From NCBI RefSeq assembly GCF_001028665.1, contig NZ_CP011504.1:2170001-2234000 (forward strand): a DNA stretch of 64,000 nt, given 5' to 3'. The first letter of the stretch is position 1. The number at the start of each line of letters is the position of its first letter. The position numbers were made by a program, and so were the translations under genes. This stretch comes from Burkholderia pyrrocinia. Its GTDB lineage: Bacteria > Pseudomonadota > Gammaproteobacteria > Burkholderiales > Burkholderiaceae. Shown one piece after another: positions 35,445-44,950 of the stretch. A model generated the notes under the pieces. It worked only from the letters and a program-made list of their open reading frames with translations, was not told the origin of the DNA and did not search any database.

Positions 35445-36362
35445 TCACCGCGCGTTCGGCCCCTTGACCGTCAGCCGGCACACGGTCGCGAGCGCGAGCA
35501 GGTTCGGGTCGCGTTCGCGCCGGTGCAGGAAGCTCAGGCCGATCGTCTGGCGGATCGTGGGGCCGGCGAGCGGCACCAGCGCGATCTTGTGCGCGAACAG
35601 GTCGCGCACGCGGCCGGGCAGCAGCGAGCAGCCGACGCCGCCCGACACGAGGTTGATCAGCGAGAAGATGTCGCCCACCCGCATCACGACGTTCGGCGTG
35701 ACGCCGGCAGCACGGAACGCCTCCGTGAAGCCTTGATGTGTCGCGAAGCCTTCGCCGAGCGACACGAACGGCTCGTCGCGACACGCGCCGAGATCGATCG
35801 CGTCGCATGGCGCATACGGCGAATCGATCGGCGCGGCGAAAAACATCTCGTCCTCGAACAGCGCGATCGACTCGATCTCGGCGTCCGGTTCGGGCAGCGC
35901 CATCAGCGTCGCGTCGATCGCGCCCTGCCTGAGCTTGTCGAGCAGGTCGGCGTTCGAGCCGAGCACGAGCTCGGCCTGCAGCTCGGGGCGCCGCGCCTTC
36001 AGTGCGATCACGACTTCGGGCACGGTGCGGATCGTCAGCGAGTAGAGCGAACCGATCTTCAACTGGCCGGCGCCGTAGCCGGCCGCCTCGCGCGTCGCGC
36101 GGATCCCGTCCGTCATCGTCTTCAGCACTTCGCCCGCGACTTCGGCGAGCACTTGCGCGGCTTCGGTCGGAATCAGGTTGCGCCCCTCGTGGCGGAACAG
36201 CGCGCAGTGCATCCCTTCCTCGAGCGTATGCAGCGCGCGATGCACGCTGACCGTGCTGACGCCCAGGGCCTCGGCCGCCTTCGCGAGGCTGCCGGCTTCC
36301 ATGAACGCGAGGAGCACCTCGAGCTTGCGGAACGTGATCTCTTCGTTGATGCGGTTGCGCAT
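35445..36362 (-). CDS. LysR family transcriptional regulator
   Basis: 305-residue LTTR. The N-terminal winged HTH (FRKLEVLLAFMEAGSLAKAAEALGVSTVSVHRALHTLEE) is followed by a linker helix and a periplasmic-binding-protein-like effector domain beginning near LKIGSLYSLTIRTVPEVV. It is divergent from the MHS transporter at 36679 and probably controls uptake of that transporter's carboxylate, in the manner of LTTRs for citrate or malonate transport. The ligand is unknown. Confidence 0.9.
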   Translation of the reverse strand: MRNRINEEITFRKLEVLLAFMEAGSLAKAAEALGVSTVSVHRALHTLEEGMHCALFRHEGRNLIPTEAAQVLAEVAGEVLKTMTDGIRATREAAGYGAGQLKIGSLYSLTIRTVPEVVIALKARRPELQAELVLGSNADLLDKLRQGAIDATLMALPEPDAEIESIALFEDEMFFAAPIDSPYAPCDAIDLGACRDEPFVSLGEGFATHQGFTEAFRAAGVTPNVVMRVGDIFSLINLVSGGVGCSLLPGRVRDLFAHKIALVPLAGPTIRQTIGLSFLHRRERDPNLLALATVCRLTVKGPNAR

Positions 36363-36469
36363 GATGCGGGCGACGGGAGGGGCAGCCGACGATTCTGCCG
36401 CAGAACCCGGGCCGCAACAATGCGCGAATCACCGGGTTTGTCGCGCGGCGGGGCCGGTTCGGCAAACAT

Positions 36470-36504
36470 TTAATCTCCGGCTAATCATCTACCGCCGGCA
36501 TTAA
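36470..36504. promoter_or_regulatory. Imperfect inverted repeat in LysR / MHS interval
   Basis: TTAATCTCCGGC (36470-36481) and GCCGGCATTAA (36494-36504) are inverted copies differing by one inserted base and one change, about 12 bp apart. The stretch is AT-rich and central in the 316-bp divergent region, as expected for an LTTR site. The rest of the interval holds no gene. Confidence 0.45.
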
Positions 36505-36678
36505 TTGATGCGGGTTTTCGGCGTCCCTATGATCGTTTCACGCCGGTCGTGCGCGCGGGGCGACAGGTTTCGTCGTTCCGCCGCGAACCGTCGACGATGC
36601 GAACGGCCGATTCGTCGATGCCTGCCACGGAAGGCGGCACGCATGCGGCGCGGCACCATGGGACTGCAGGAGAAAGGC

Positions 36679-37995
36679 ATGCACGACTCACGTCGGAACA
36701 CGCGGCATCGGCAGGTGGTTGCCGCTGTCGTCGGCAATACCCTCGAGTGGTACGACTTCATCGTTTACGGGTTCTTCTCCGGCATCATCGCGCGGCTGTT
36801 CTTCCCCGCCGAGAGCCAGTACGCGTCGCTGCTGATGTCGCTCGCGACGTTCGGCGTCGGTTTCTTCATGCGTCCGGTGGGCGGCATCCTGCTCGGGCTC
36901 TATGCGGATCGCAAGGGCCGCAAGGCCGCGATGCAGCTCATCATCTTGCTAATGACGCTGTCGATCGCGCTGATCACGTTCGCGCCGTCGTACGCGGCGA
37001 TCGGCCCGGCGGCGCCGATCCTGATCGTCGTCGCGCGGTTGCTGCAGGGTTTCGCGACGGGCGGCGAATATGCGAGCGCCACCGCATTCCTCGTCGAGAG
37101 CGCGCCCGCGAACCGGCGCGGACTGTACGGGTCGTGGCAACTGATCGGCCAGTGCCTCGCGGTGTTCTCGGGCGCGGCGATGGGCGCGTGGGCCACGCAG
37201 TCGCTGTCGGATGCCGCGCTGCACAGCTGGGGCTGGCGCGTGCCGTTCGCGCTCGGGCTGCTGATCGGGCCGGTCGGCCTGTGGATCCGCCGGCACATGG
37301 AGGAGACCGAGGCGTTCCTCGACGCGAGCAAGTCGACCGTCGAGCCGCCGGCGAGCGTGTCGCGCGTGCTGCGCGACAACCTGCGCGGCGTGCTGGTGTC
37401 GATGGGGCAGACGATCACCGGCACGGCCGTGTTCTACGTGATGCTCGTCAACATGCCGACGTTCGTGCACAAGACCTTCGGGCTGCCGCTCGACCAGGTA
37501 TTCAAGGTGCAGATGGCGGCGGTCGCGCTGCTGACGGTGACGATTCCGTTCGCCGCGATCGTGTCCGACCGCATCGGTCGACGGCCCGTGCTGATCGCCG
37601 GCACGCTGGCGCTGCTGACGGTCACCTATCCGCTGTTCTCGTGGCTGGCCGCGGCGCCGGGCATCGGGCGCCTGCTGGTGATGCAGCTCGTGATCTGCAC
37701 GATCATCGGCATCTGCTACGGCCCCGCGCCGACCACGCTCGCCGAACAGTTCGCGACGCGCTCGCGTTCGACCGGCATCGCGCTCGCGTACAACGTCGCG
37801 GTGATGGTCTTCGGCGGCTTCGCGCCGTTCATCGTCACGTGGCTGACGCACGCGAGCGGGTCGCCGGTCGCGCCCGCGTGGTACGTGCTGTTCGCGGCGT
37901 CGTTCGGGCTGCTCGCGAGCGTGTTCATGCACGACAGCGCGCCGTGCGTGCTCGCGCGCCGGCAGTTCCAGGGCGAGCCGCTGAGCGCCAGGTAG
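36679..37995 (+). CDS. MFS transporter, metabolite:H+ symporter (MHS) family
   Basis: 438-residue 12-segment carrier of the citrate/alpha-ketoglutarate/proline permease group. VVAAVVGNTLEWYDFIVYGFFSG is the MHS N-terminal signature, DRKGRKAAM is the loop 2-3 motif, and the FATGGEYASATAFLVE stretch in TM5 is also typical. The start MHDSRRN follows AGGAGA. Divergent LysR regulator. Likely substrate is an organic acid; which one cannot be decided. Confidence 0.9.
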   Translation: MHDSRRNTRHRQVVAAVVGNTLEWYDFIVYGFFSGIIARLFFPAESQYASLLMSLATFGVGFFMRPVGGILLGLYADRKGRKAAMQLIILLMTLSIALITFAPSYAAIGPAAPILIVVARLLQGFATGGEYASATAFLVESAPANRRGLYGSWQLIGQCLAVFSGAAMGAWATQSLSDAALHSWGWRVPFALGLLIGPVGLWIRRHMEETEAFLDASKSTVEPPASVSRVLRDNLRGVLVSMGQTITGTAVFYVMLVNMPTFVHKTFGLPLDQVFKVQMAAVALLTVTIPFAAIVSDRIGRRPVLIAGTLALLTVTYPLFSWLAAAPGIGRLLVMQLVICTIIGICYGPAPTTLAEQFATRSRSTGIALAYNVAVMVFGGFAPFIVTWLTHASGSPVAPAWYVLFAASFGLLASVFMHDSAPCVLARRQFQGEPLSAR

Positions 37996-38152
37996 CGGCC
38001 GGCGGTCCGTCGCCCGCGCCGGCCAGCCATCGGTGCGGGCGGCATGCAGGGTGTCGGCGCAGCCGATGGTCAACATCGCGGGCGGCGGCCTACCGCGGCG
38101 GCCACCCGATCATTACGCTTGGGCGATCATCCACTCTGTCCGGAAGGTCGCC

Positions 38153-39403
38153 ATGTCCCGGCTCGATTACAAGCTGCTCGGCCCCTGCCTGCTCGCCATC
38201 GCGATCGATGCGATGGGGTTCGGGCTCGTCTATCCGATGATGTCCGCGATCTTCAGCGATCCGCACGCGGGCATCCTGCCGGCCGACGCCGGCGCGCATG
38301 CGCGCAATTTCTACCTCGGTCTCGGCTACGGGATCTACCCGCTGTGCATGTTCTTCGGCTCGTCGCTGATGGGCGAGCTGTCCGATCGCTACGGACGCCG
38401 CAGGATCCTGCTGCTGTGCGTGCTCGGCCTCGCGGCCGGCTACGCGATGATGGCGGCCGGCGCATGGCGCGCGAGCGTCGCGCTGCTGCTGGCCGGGCGC
38501 GGGCTCACCGGCCTGATGGCCGGCTGCCAGGGCATCGCGCAGGCGGCGATCACCGACCTGAGCACACCCGCGAACAAGGCGGTCAACATGAGCATCATGT
38601 CGCTCGCGTTCAGCGCGGGCGTGATCGTCGGCCCCGTACTCGGCGGCGTCACGTCCGACCGGACGATCTCGCCGCTGTTCGACTATGGCACGCCGTTCGT
38701 GCTGGTCGCGGCGCTGTCGCTGATCTGCGCATGCTGGACCTGGGCGTCGTATCGCGACTCGGCCGCGCCGCGCGGCGACACGCGCATCGATCCGCTGCTG
38801 CCGCTGCGGATCATCCGGGAGGCCGCGCGCCAGCCCAACGTCGCGTTCCTGTCGGTGGTGTTCTTCCTGATGCAGGTCGGTTATGGCCTCTACCTGCAGA
38901 CCATCATGCTGCTGCTGCAGGCGAAATTCGGCTATACGAGCGCGCAGCTCGGGCTGTTCAGCGGCGTGATCGGCATCTGCTTCGTGTTCGGCCTGCTGTG
39001 CGTCGTGCGGCTGATGCTGCGCGTGTGGCGCGTGATCGACATCGCGAAGACGGGCCTGCTCGTCGCCGGTGTCGGCCAGGTCCTGTCCGCGCTGTTCCCG
39101 CACGAGCCCGTGTTGTGGGCGCTCGCGATGGTCGTCGGGTGCTTCGACATGGTCGCGTACACGACGATGTATACGGCGTTCTCCGACGCGGTCAGCGAGG
39201 ACCGGCAGGGCTGGGCGCTCGGCGTCGCGGGGTCGGTGATGGCCGTCGCGTGGGTCGTCACGGGCGCGCTGACGAACCTGCTGCCCGTGTTCGGCGAGAC
39301 CGGCCTGCTGCTGATCGGCGGCGCGGGCTTCCTGCTCAGCTTCGTGATGATGGTCGCGTACGGGCGCACGCGACCGGGCGCGCGGGCGGCAGCGCTGTCG
39401 TAG
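38153..39403 (+). CDS. MFS transporter, drug:H+ antiporter-like (TCR/Tet)
   Basis: 416-residue major facilitator with the tetracycline-resistance-type layout: GFGLVYPMM in TM1, SSLMGELSDRYGRRRILLLCV (motif A) between TM2 and TM3, and LAFSAGVIVGPVLGG (motif C of exporters) in TM5. Motif C suggests efflux. It follows the MHS transporter in the same direction after 157 bases. No adjacent regulator. Substrate unknown. Confidence 0.87.
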   Translation: MSRLDYKLLGPCLLAIAIDAMGFGLVYPMMSAIFSDPHAGILPADAGAHARNFYLGLGYGIYPLCMFFGSSLMGELSDRYGRRRILLLCVLGLAAGYAMMAAGAWRASVALLLAGRGLTGLMAGCQGIAQAAITDLSTPANKAVNMSIMSLAFSAGVIVGPVLGGVTSDRTISPLFDYGTPFVLVAALSLICACWTWASYRDSAAPRGDTRIDPLLPLRIIREAARQPNVAFLSVVFFLMQVGYGLYLQTIMLLLQAKFGYTSAQLGLFSGVIGICFVFGLLCVVRLMLRVWRVIDIAKTGLLVAGVGQVLSALFPHEPVLWALAMVVGCFDMVAYTTMYTAFSDAVSEDRQGWALGVAGSVMAVAWVVTGALTNLLPVFGETGLLLIGGAGFLLSFVMMVAYGRTRPGARAAALS

Positions 39404-39580
39404 GCGGTCGCGCGCACGTTGGCCCGATCCTGTCGGACGTTGTCCCGCGGGCCGCTGTCGTGCAAAGCCGCGCGGCCCGACACTGGCGTCTCGCGGCCGG
39501 GGAGGCCCCAGGCCGCGTCCGGCGGCGCTGGCAGGCCCGGCGCGCCGTTTCGTTCAGTGTGCCAACCGAGAGAGTGACCC

Positions 39581-40192
39581 ATGCAACATCCGACCATCCG
39601 TACCCTGGCCGGCGCAACGGCGCCGACGTCGATCGTCGCCGCCCGCACCGCGCTGCTGGTGATCGATTTCCAGAATGAATATTTCAGCGGTCGGCTGCCG
39701 ATTCCGGAAGGGTCGCGCGCGCTGGGCAACGCGCAGCGCGTGATCGCGTTCGCCGATCGCGCGGGCATTCCGGTGTTTCATGTCCAGCACGTCGATACGG
39801 CCGACAGCCCGATCTTTGCCGACGGCAGCGATGGCTTCCGCTTTCACGCGGACCTGCAGCCGGCGCCGCACCACACGGTCGTGAAGAAGACGTCGGTGAG
39901 CGTGTTCCCGACCACGGACATCGATGTGCGCCTGAGGGCGGCCGGCATCGATACGCTGATCGTCACGGGCCTGATGACGCATGCCTGTGTCGCCGGCGCG
40001 GCACGCGATGCCGTGCCGCTCGGCTATGCGGTGATCGTCGTCGACGACGCATGCGCGACGCGCGATCTCGACGTCGCGGACGGCGGCACGGTGCCGCACC
40101 GCGACCTCCATCGCGCGACGCTGGCCGCGCTGTCCGACACGTTCGGCGACGTGCTGACGACCGGGCAGGTGCTGGCGCTCGACGTCGCCTGA
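39581..40192 (+). CDS. Isochorismatase-family cysteine hydrolase
   Basis: 203-residue hydrolase of the nicotinamidase/isochorismatase fold. The catalytic triad is readable: Asp29 in LLVIDFQNEYF, a Lys at 102 or 103 in VVKKTSVSVF, and Cys136 in GLMTHACVAGA. A cis-peptide-type stretch precedes the Cys as usual. It likely acts on an amide or an enol ether. It ends 20 bases from the convergent amidohydrolase stop codon. Confidence 0.88.
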   Translation: MQHPTIRTLAGATAPTSIVAARTALLVIDFQNEYFSGRLPIPEGSRALGNAQRVIAFADRAGIPVFHVQHVDTADSPIFADGSDGFRFHADLQPAPHHTVVKKTSVSVFPTTDIDVRLRAAGIDTLIVTGLMTHACVAGAARDAVPLGYAVIVVDDACATRDLDVADGGTVPHRDLHRATLAALSDTFGDVLTTGQVLALDVA

Positions 40193-40211
40193 CGGCCGCC
40201 CGGTCCGTGCT

Positions 40212-41837
40212 TCAGTCGGCCCAGCCCGGCGCGGCGTACACGACTTCGCCGCGGAAGCACGTCTCGATCACGCGGGTTTGCGCGAAGGTCTCGACCGGGT
40301 GCGCGAACGGATTGCGGTCGAGGATCGCGAAGCTCGCGTCCTTGCCCGTTTCGAGCGAGCCCGTGCAGTCGTCGAAGCGCAGCGCATATGCGGTGTTCAC
40401 CGTATAGGCTTCGAGCATCGTGAGCAGGTCGAGGCGTTCGTGCGGATTCCACGGCGGGCTGTCGGGCTGGTCGATCAGCAGGTGCGTGACGCCTGTCTGG
40501 ATGATCTGCATCGGGTCCATCGTGCTGACCGACCAGTCGGAACCGGCCGCGAGCATCACGCCCGCGTTGCGCATGCTGCGGAACGGGTAATTGCGCGCGG
40601 CGCGCTCGTCGCCGAGCAGATCGCGGTAGAGCTGTTGCTGCTCCTCGCGTGCGGCCGTCCACAGCGTCTGCACGCTCGCGATCGCGCCGAGCCGGTTGAA
40701 ACGGCTCATGTCGGCCGGATCGACGAGCTGCAGGTGCGCGAGCTGCGCGCGCCGGTCGCGCATCCCGTTGCGGCGCTGCACGTGTTCGAGCGCGTCGAGC
40801 GTCATGCGCACCGCACGGTCGGCGAGCGTATGGAAGTGCAGGTCGAAGCCGGCCGTATCGGCGAGCAGGCAGATCTCGTTCAGCGCATCCTGGCTCCACA
40901 GTGCGAGGCCGCAATCGTCGGTGTCGGCGTACGGTTCGAGCAGTGCGGCGGTTTTCGATTCGGGTACGCCGTCGACGAAGATCTTCACCGTATGCAGGCG
41001 CAGGTTGTCGCGTTCGTATTCGCGACGCCATGCAACGAAGCGCTCGACCTGCTCGCGCGGATCGCGGCGCGGGTTCGCATAGAGGCCCGCACTCATGTAG
41101 GCCTTGAGCGTGCCGGCGCGCTGCGCGGCGGCGTAGGCCTTGAGTTCGGCCTCCTCGACACGCGCGTCGAACCAGCCCGTGATGCCGAAACCGTGCGCCA
41201 TCGAGTGCGCCTTCGCGAGCGACTTCGGGTAGCCGGCCGGGCTCAGTTGCGGAATGATCGGGCAGATCCGGTAGAACGCCGCTTCGTGCACGACGCCGTT
41301 CGGCGCGCCCGACGCATCGCGCTCGTACACGCCGCCGGTCGGATCGGGCGTATCGGCCTTGATGCCGGCCGCTTCGAGCCCCTTCGTGTTGAGGCAGCCG
41401 CTGTGCACGTCGAAGCCGACCACGAGCAGCGGCCGGTCGGGCACGATCCGGTCGAGCAGCTCGCGAGTCGGATACGCGCCGAACGCGGCGAGGTTGGCGC
41501 CACCGAGATAGACCCACGGTTCGTTCGGCGTCGCTTCGGCGCACGCGCGGATGCGCTGCACGATCGCGTCGGGATCGTTGATGCCGGACAGGTCGAAGTC
41601 GCCGAGGATCTGGTGGCCTTCGAGCGGGTGCACGTGGCCGTCGATGAGGCCCGGCAGCATCAGCCGGCCGGCCAGGTCGACCATCCGTGTCGCGGGGCCG
41701 GCCAGCGGGCGGATGTCGTCGTCGCGGCCGACGGCGACGATCTTGCCGTCCTTCGTGGCGAGCGCCTGCGCGAAGCGGCGCTGCGCATCGCCCGTGTAAA
41801 GCAGGCCGTTCAGATAGATGGTATCGGCGTGTTGCAT
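40212..41837 (-). CDS. Amidohydrolase family protein (YtcJ-like)
   Basis: 541-residue metal-dependent hydrolase of the large YtcJ-type branch. The N-terminal beta-sandwich has a strand-turn ending RMVDLAGRLMLPGLIDGHVHPLEG, which supplies the HxH metal ligands. Later metal residues are in LHFHTLADRAV and HLQLVDPAD, and the catalytic Asp is in AAGSDWSVSTMDP. Members hydrolyse imidazolidine, formamide or other amides, and no substrate is clear. Start MQHADTIYLNGLLYTG at 41837. It may act with the adjacent isochorismatase-fold hydrolase in breakdown of an amide, which is inference. Confidence 0.88.
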   Translation of the reverse strand: MQHADTIYLNGLLYTGDAQRRFAQALATKDGKIVAVGRDDDIRPLAGPATRMVDLAGRLMLPGLIDGHVHPLEGHQILGDFDLSGINDPDAIVQRIRACAEATPNEPWVYLGGANLAAFGAYPTRELLDRIVPDRPLLVVGFDVHSGCLNTKGLEAAGIKADTPDPTGGVYERDASGAPNGVVHEAAFYRICPIIPQLSPAGYPKSLAKAHSMAHGFGITGWFDARVEEAELKAYAAAQRAGTLKAYMSAGLYANPRRDPREQVERFVAWRREYERDNLRLHTVKIFVDGVPESKTAALLEPYADTDDCGLALWSQDALNEICLLADTAGFDLHFHTLADRAVRMTLDALEHVQRRNGMRDRRAQLAHLQLVDPADMSRFNRLGAIASVQTLWTAAREEQQQLYRDLLGDERAARNYPFRSMRNAGVMLAAGSDWSVSTMDPMQIIQTGVTHLLIDQPDSPPWNPHERLDLLTMLEAYTVNTAYALRFDDCTGSLETGKDASFAILDRNPFAHPVETFAQTRVIETCFRGEVVYAAPGWAD

Positions 41838-42255
41838 GTGTCTCCTCCGGATCGGGGGCTGATCGACGGGCGCACGTGTCCCGCGGGCGGGCCGTCTGGC
41901 TCGTCCGGTCGCGTGTACCCGGTCGGGTTGGAATGGGTGTGGCGTTACGTGCCGGTGCTGCGTGGCACAGGCGGCGACGCGTTGCGGCGAAGGCCGGGCG
42001 CCGCCGGCGGCGCGTCATGCCGAGTTCGCCGATCGGTTCGTATCGGCGACGCGATGGGCGGCGCGCTCGCGGCCGTGCGGGCCGGCGTCCATCCGGTATT
42101 CGGCATTCCGTGTCTCCGTGGCATCCGACGCGTTCCTGGCGTTGGGTGAGTCAGATACTAGGAGCGGGAGAGCCGGCTGTCTGTCATCGTTTTGAGGACA
42201 ACGCGCGACAAAGGCGGCGGGGGCGGGCGCTGCTGCGGTGATGCGGTGGCGTCAT
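41838..42255. other. Intergenic region, amidohydrolase / LuxR regulator
   Basis: 418 bases upstream of the amidohydrolase and downstream of the LuxR-type regulator. I see no supported gene, palindrome or terminator in it. Confidence 0.3.
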
Positions 42256-43071
42256 CTAGCGACCGCGGTCATCCGGTGTTTCGTCTTCGGTCACGCACCA
42301 CGCGAAGAGCCCGGCCCGGTTCGCGACGCCGAGCTTCGCGAGCGCACGCGCGAGATAGGTGCGCACGCTGCTCGGCTTGAGCGCGAGCGTGTCGGCGATC
42401 TGCGGGACGGGCTGGCCTTGCAGCACGGCGCGGCACACGAGCCGTTCGCGTTGCGACAGTGCCGCGCCGCTGGCCGACAGCCGCTGTTCGAAGCGCTGCA
42501 GCAGCGCGCCGTCGTCCGAACGTGGCGTCAGGCGTGCGAGCCGCGCATGCTGGATCAAGAGCGGCAGCACGAAATCGCCGAGCTGCCGCAAGAGCGCCAG
42601 TTCGGCCAGCGTGTAGGACGGCTGGCCGCGCCGGCGGAACAGCGAGAACGCATAGACATAGTCGCGCTCGCTGCCGAGCAGCGTGCAGTCCTCGCCGAGT
42701 TCGCCGAGCGCGAATTGGCGGCCGTATTCGGTCGCCGTGTCGATTTCCTCGTTGCACGAGAACACGAGCTGCGAATCGGTGACGCGCTCGATATGCGGAA
42801 GCAGCGTGTCGGTGCGCCAGTCGCCCTGTGTATACAGATCGAGTGCATGGCGCGTGCCGTCGGGATCGTCGCCGCCGGCGAAGAACAGTACGTCGACGCT
42901 GTCGACCGATTGCGACGGCGCGTCGCGCCGGTAACGCGTCGCGACGCTGTAATGGGACTGCGGGTCGACGGTTTCGCGCAGCCACGCCCAAAGCCGGGCG
43001 GGAAACTGCGCACTGCCGAGGCTGGCGACCAGGTCGCCGGCGTTGCTCAGGGAAATGTGGGCGGGGCTCAT
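42256..43071 (-). CDS. LuxR-type (GerE HTH) transcriptional regulator
   Basis: 271-residue regulator (274 if it starts at the GTG at 43080). The C-terminal GerE domain is clear: LSQRERLVCRAVLQGQPVPQIADTLALKPSSVRTYLARALAKLG. The first 200 residues do not show the AHL-binding signature (WxxxY, YxxxD pattern of CepR-like proteins), so it is not an obvious acyl-homoserine lactone receptor. Upstream on the same transcription side there is no partner gene; the signal and targets are unknown. Confidence 0.82.
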   Translation of the reverse strand: MSPAHISLSNAGDLVASLGSAQFPARLWAWLRETVDPQSHYSVATRYRRDAPSQSVDSVDVLFFAGGDDPDGTRHALDLYTQGDWRTDTLLPHIERVTDSQLVFSCNEEIDTATEYGRQFALGELGEDCTLLGSERDYVYAFSLFRRRGQPSYTLAELALLRQLGDFVLPLLIQHARLARLTPRSDDGALLQRFEQRLSASGAALSQRERLVCRAVLQGQPVPQIADTLALKPSSVRTYLARALAKLGVANRAGLFAWCVTEDETPDDRGR

Positions 43072-43300
43072 CGTTGACACCGTCTTCGCGAACGGCCGCT
43101 TGTGCCGGCCGTACTTCGCGTGCGGCCGCGCGCTGGCGGGGCGGCGGCCGGCGGTGCGGTCAGGCGAGACGGATGCCGGCGCGGCGGCGATGCTCGATTG
43201 TAGGGGAGTTCGCCGGTGCGGGGCAGCCGTGTCTGGCCGGTGCGGCGGCCGGATCGGCCGTCAACGGGCGGCGCGCTTCGTCGCGTACCGGCCCCGCGCG

Positions 43301-43777
43301 TCAGAACATCGTGTTCTTGTTCTCGGATGCTTCGGGCACCGGCTGGATCACGTCCCAGTGTTCGACGATCTTGCCGTTCTTCACGCGGAAGATGTCGACG
43401 ACCGCTTCGCCGCGATCGCCCGGATGCTCGGTCGCGTGCACGTGCAGGTAAACGAGATCGCCGCCGGTCGCGCTGCGGACGATGCGCGCCTGCGATGCCG
43501 GGTTCTTCTGGAATGCGCCGACGAAGTACGACACGAACGGCTTCTTGCCGTCCGGCACTTGCGGGTTGTGCTGCTTGTAGTCGTCCGCGACGACGGCAGC
43601 GGCTTCGACTGCTTCGTGCTTGTTGAAGAAGCGGTCGTAGAACGTCAGCACGAGCTGGCGGTTGGCTTCCTCGGCGGCCAGGTCGCGCGTGGCCGGGCCG
43701 GCGGCGAGTGCGGCCGCCGATGCGGCCAGCAGGACGAGCGCGGCAACGGCGCGAACGGGGGAGCGGAGCGATGACAT
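43301..43777 (-). CDS. Exported NTF2-like (SnoaL-type) protein
   Basis: 158-residue protein with a signal peptide (MSSLRSPVRAVAALVLLAAS to ALA) and one NTF2-like cone: NRQLVLTFYDRFFNKHEAVEAAAVVADDYKQHNP, then the C-terminal sheet VYLHVHATEHPGDRGEAVVDIFRVKNGKIVEHWDVIQP. It is of the predicted SnoaL-like aldol-condensation type found widely in Proteobacteria; enzymatic activity is unproven. It is divergent from an HxlR regulator, with a 35-bp operator-like structure between them. Confidence 0.85.
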   Translation of the reverse strand: MSSLRSPVRAVAALVLLAASAAALAAGPATRDLAAEEANRQLVLTFYDRFFNKHEAVEAAAVVADDYKQHNPQVPDGKKPFVSYFVGAFQKNPASQARIVRSATGGDLVYLHVHATEHPGDRGEAVVDIFRVKNGKIVEHWDVIQPVPEASENKNTMF

Positions 43778-44047
43778 GTGGCGTTTTCCTTGTCTGGCGA
43801 TTCGTCGGTTGGCGCGCGATGCGCGACTGCGGGTTGTGCCGATCGTGACGATCGGCGGGCGATGGGGGCGTGGCCGCGAGCACGCATGCCGTATCGACAC
43901 GCAGGGTGCGTTGCGAATCCGGTGCCGTCACGGCCGGCGACATTGCGATGACGGGCTGCGCCGTCATGCTTCGTTGAACTGCCCAATTCGTACGTGCGGC
44001 TTCCGGGCCGATCGAATGGTACAGTTGCCGCGAACCCGTCACAAGAA

Positions 44048-44082
44048 GTCACCGCGGTGTGAACAGGTCACACCGCGGTGAC
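44048..44082. promoter_or_regulatory. 35-bp inverted repeat, likely HxlR operator
   Basis: Arms GTCACCGCGGTGTGA (44048-44062) and TCACACCGCGGTGAC (44068-44082) are perfectly complementary over 15 bp with a 5-bp centre. Each arm itself contains the palindrome CACCGCGGTG, the two copies 21 bp (two helical turns) apart, so two dimers could bind side by side. It lies 31 bases before the HxlR start codon in the divergent NTF2 / HxlR interval (43778-44112), which holds no other feature. Confidence 0.72.
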
Positions 44083-44112
44083 CGTGCGTTGCCCGTGAAA
44101 GAGAATCCAGTC

Positions 44113-44499
44113 ATGCCGTTCCCGTCCGCCGACGAAACCGTCGAACTCGATCAGCCGTGCCCGATCCGCGATGTACTCGACCGCCTCGGCGACCAGTGGA
44201 GCCTGCTCGTGCTCGAAGCGCTGTCCGGAGGGACGATGCGCTTCAACGAACTCGGCCGCGCGATCGGCGATGTGTCGAACCAGATGCTGTCGCGCACGCT
44301 CAAGCGGCTCGAGCAGGACGGTTTCGTCAGCCGCACGCTGTTTGCCGAAGTGCCGCCGCGCGTCGAATATGCGCTGACCGACCTCGGGCGTTCGTTCCTG
44401 ACGCCGATGCAGGCGATGATCCGGTGGGCCGATGAGCATCATCGCGCGATCTGCGCCGCGCGCCGCCGGGCGCGGGAGCAGGAGGGCGGCGGGCGCTGA
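44113..44499 (+). CDS. HxlR family transcriptional regulator
   Basis: 128-residue winged-helix protein. The family pattern is intact: a Cys close to the N-terminus (QPCPIRDVLDRLGDQWSLLVLEAL), then the recognition region RFNELGRAIGDVSNQMLSRTLKRLEQDGFVSR and the wing VPPRVEYALTDLG. That cysteine is used by some HxlR proteins for electrophile sensing. Start at 44113; an upstream in-frame ATG at 44059 would overlap the operator. The probable target is the divergent NTF2-like gene. Confidence 0.88.
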   Translation: MPFPSADETVELDQPCPIRDVLDRLGDQWSLLVLEALSGGTMRFNELGRAIGDVSNQMLSRTLKRLEQDGFVSRTLFAEVPPRVEYALTDLGRSFLTPMQAMIRWADEHHRAICAARRRAREQEGGGR

Positions 44500-44950
44500 G
44501 GGGGGGCACGCACCATTCTGGCCATTGGCGGTGTGTTGCAAATGGAGAGGGGCTCGATGCGCAGCATCGGCATCGCGTGATTTCGTTATCCGAAGGAACT
44601 CGTCAGAATGGAAAGCCTGACGATACGTTGCCGTGTTCGTTGCGAATGCGGCAATGTGCTTGCGACTCGACGTCCGAATCGCGGGCCTTGCATCCGCGCG
44701 AGCGAAACATGCAGTCTTCTGTGGGGTGGCGTGCAATGCGCAAGCCCGGAGGCCGGGAGGAATCCGGTTGATGCACGATTACGCGCCGGAGATCGGCAGG
44801 CTTGTCTGTTATGGACGTTGGCGGATTGAACGCCTGGGCATCGGTTTGGCTGGTCGGGATCGTTCCCGAGAGGGGCAACCTGCGCAGCAGTCGCAAGCGT
44901 ACCTGCCGGGCACCATGATTCCGGAGTCGAACGGCACGGGTTCGCACGCG
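44500..44950. other. Intergenic region without a supported gene
   Basis: About 450 bases of lower GC. The frame at 44608-44829 (+) starts MESLTIRCRVRCECGNVLATR, which looks like the beginning of a zinc ribbon, but continues without conservation and has only a weak ribosome site. It may be a gene remnant. Confidence 0.25.

Noticed and set aside
42256..43080. LuxR-type regulator as a second AHL receptor
   Set aside because: The GerE domain is clear, but the N-terminal region lacks the AHL-binding aromatic and Asp pattern seen in CepR.
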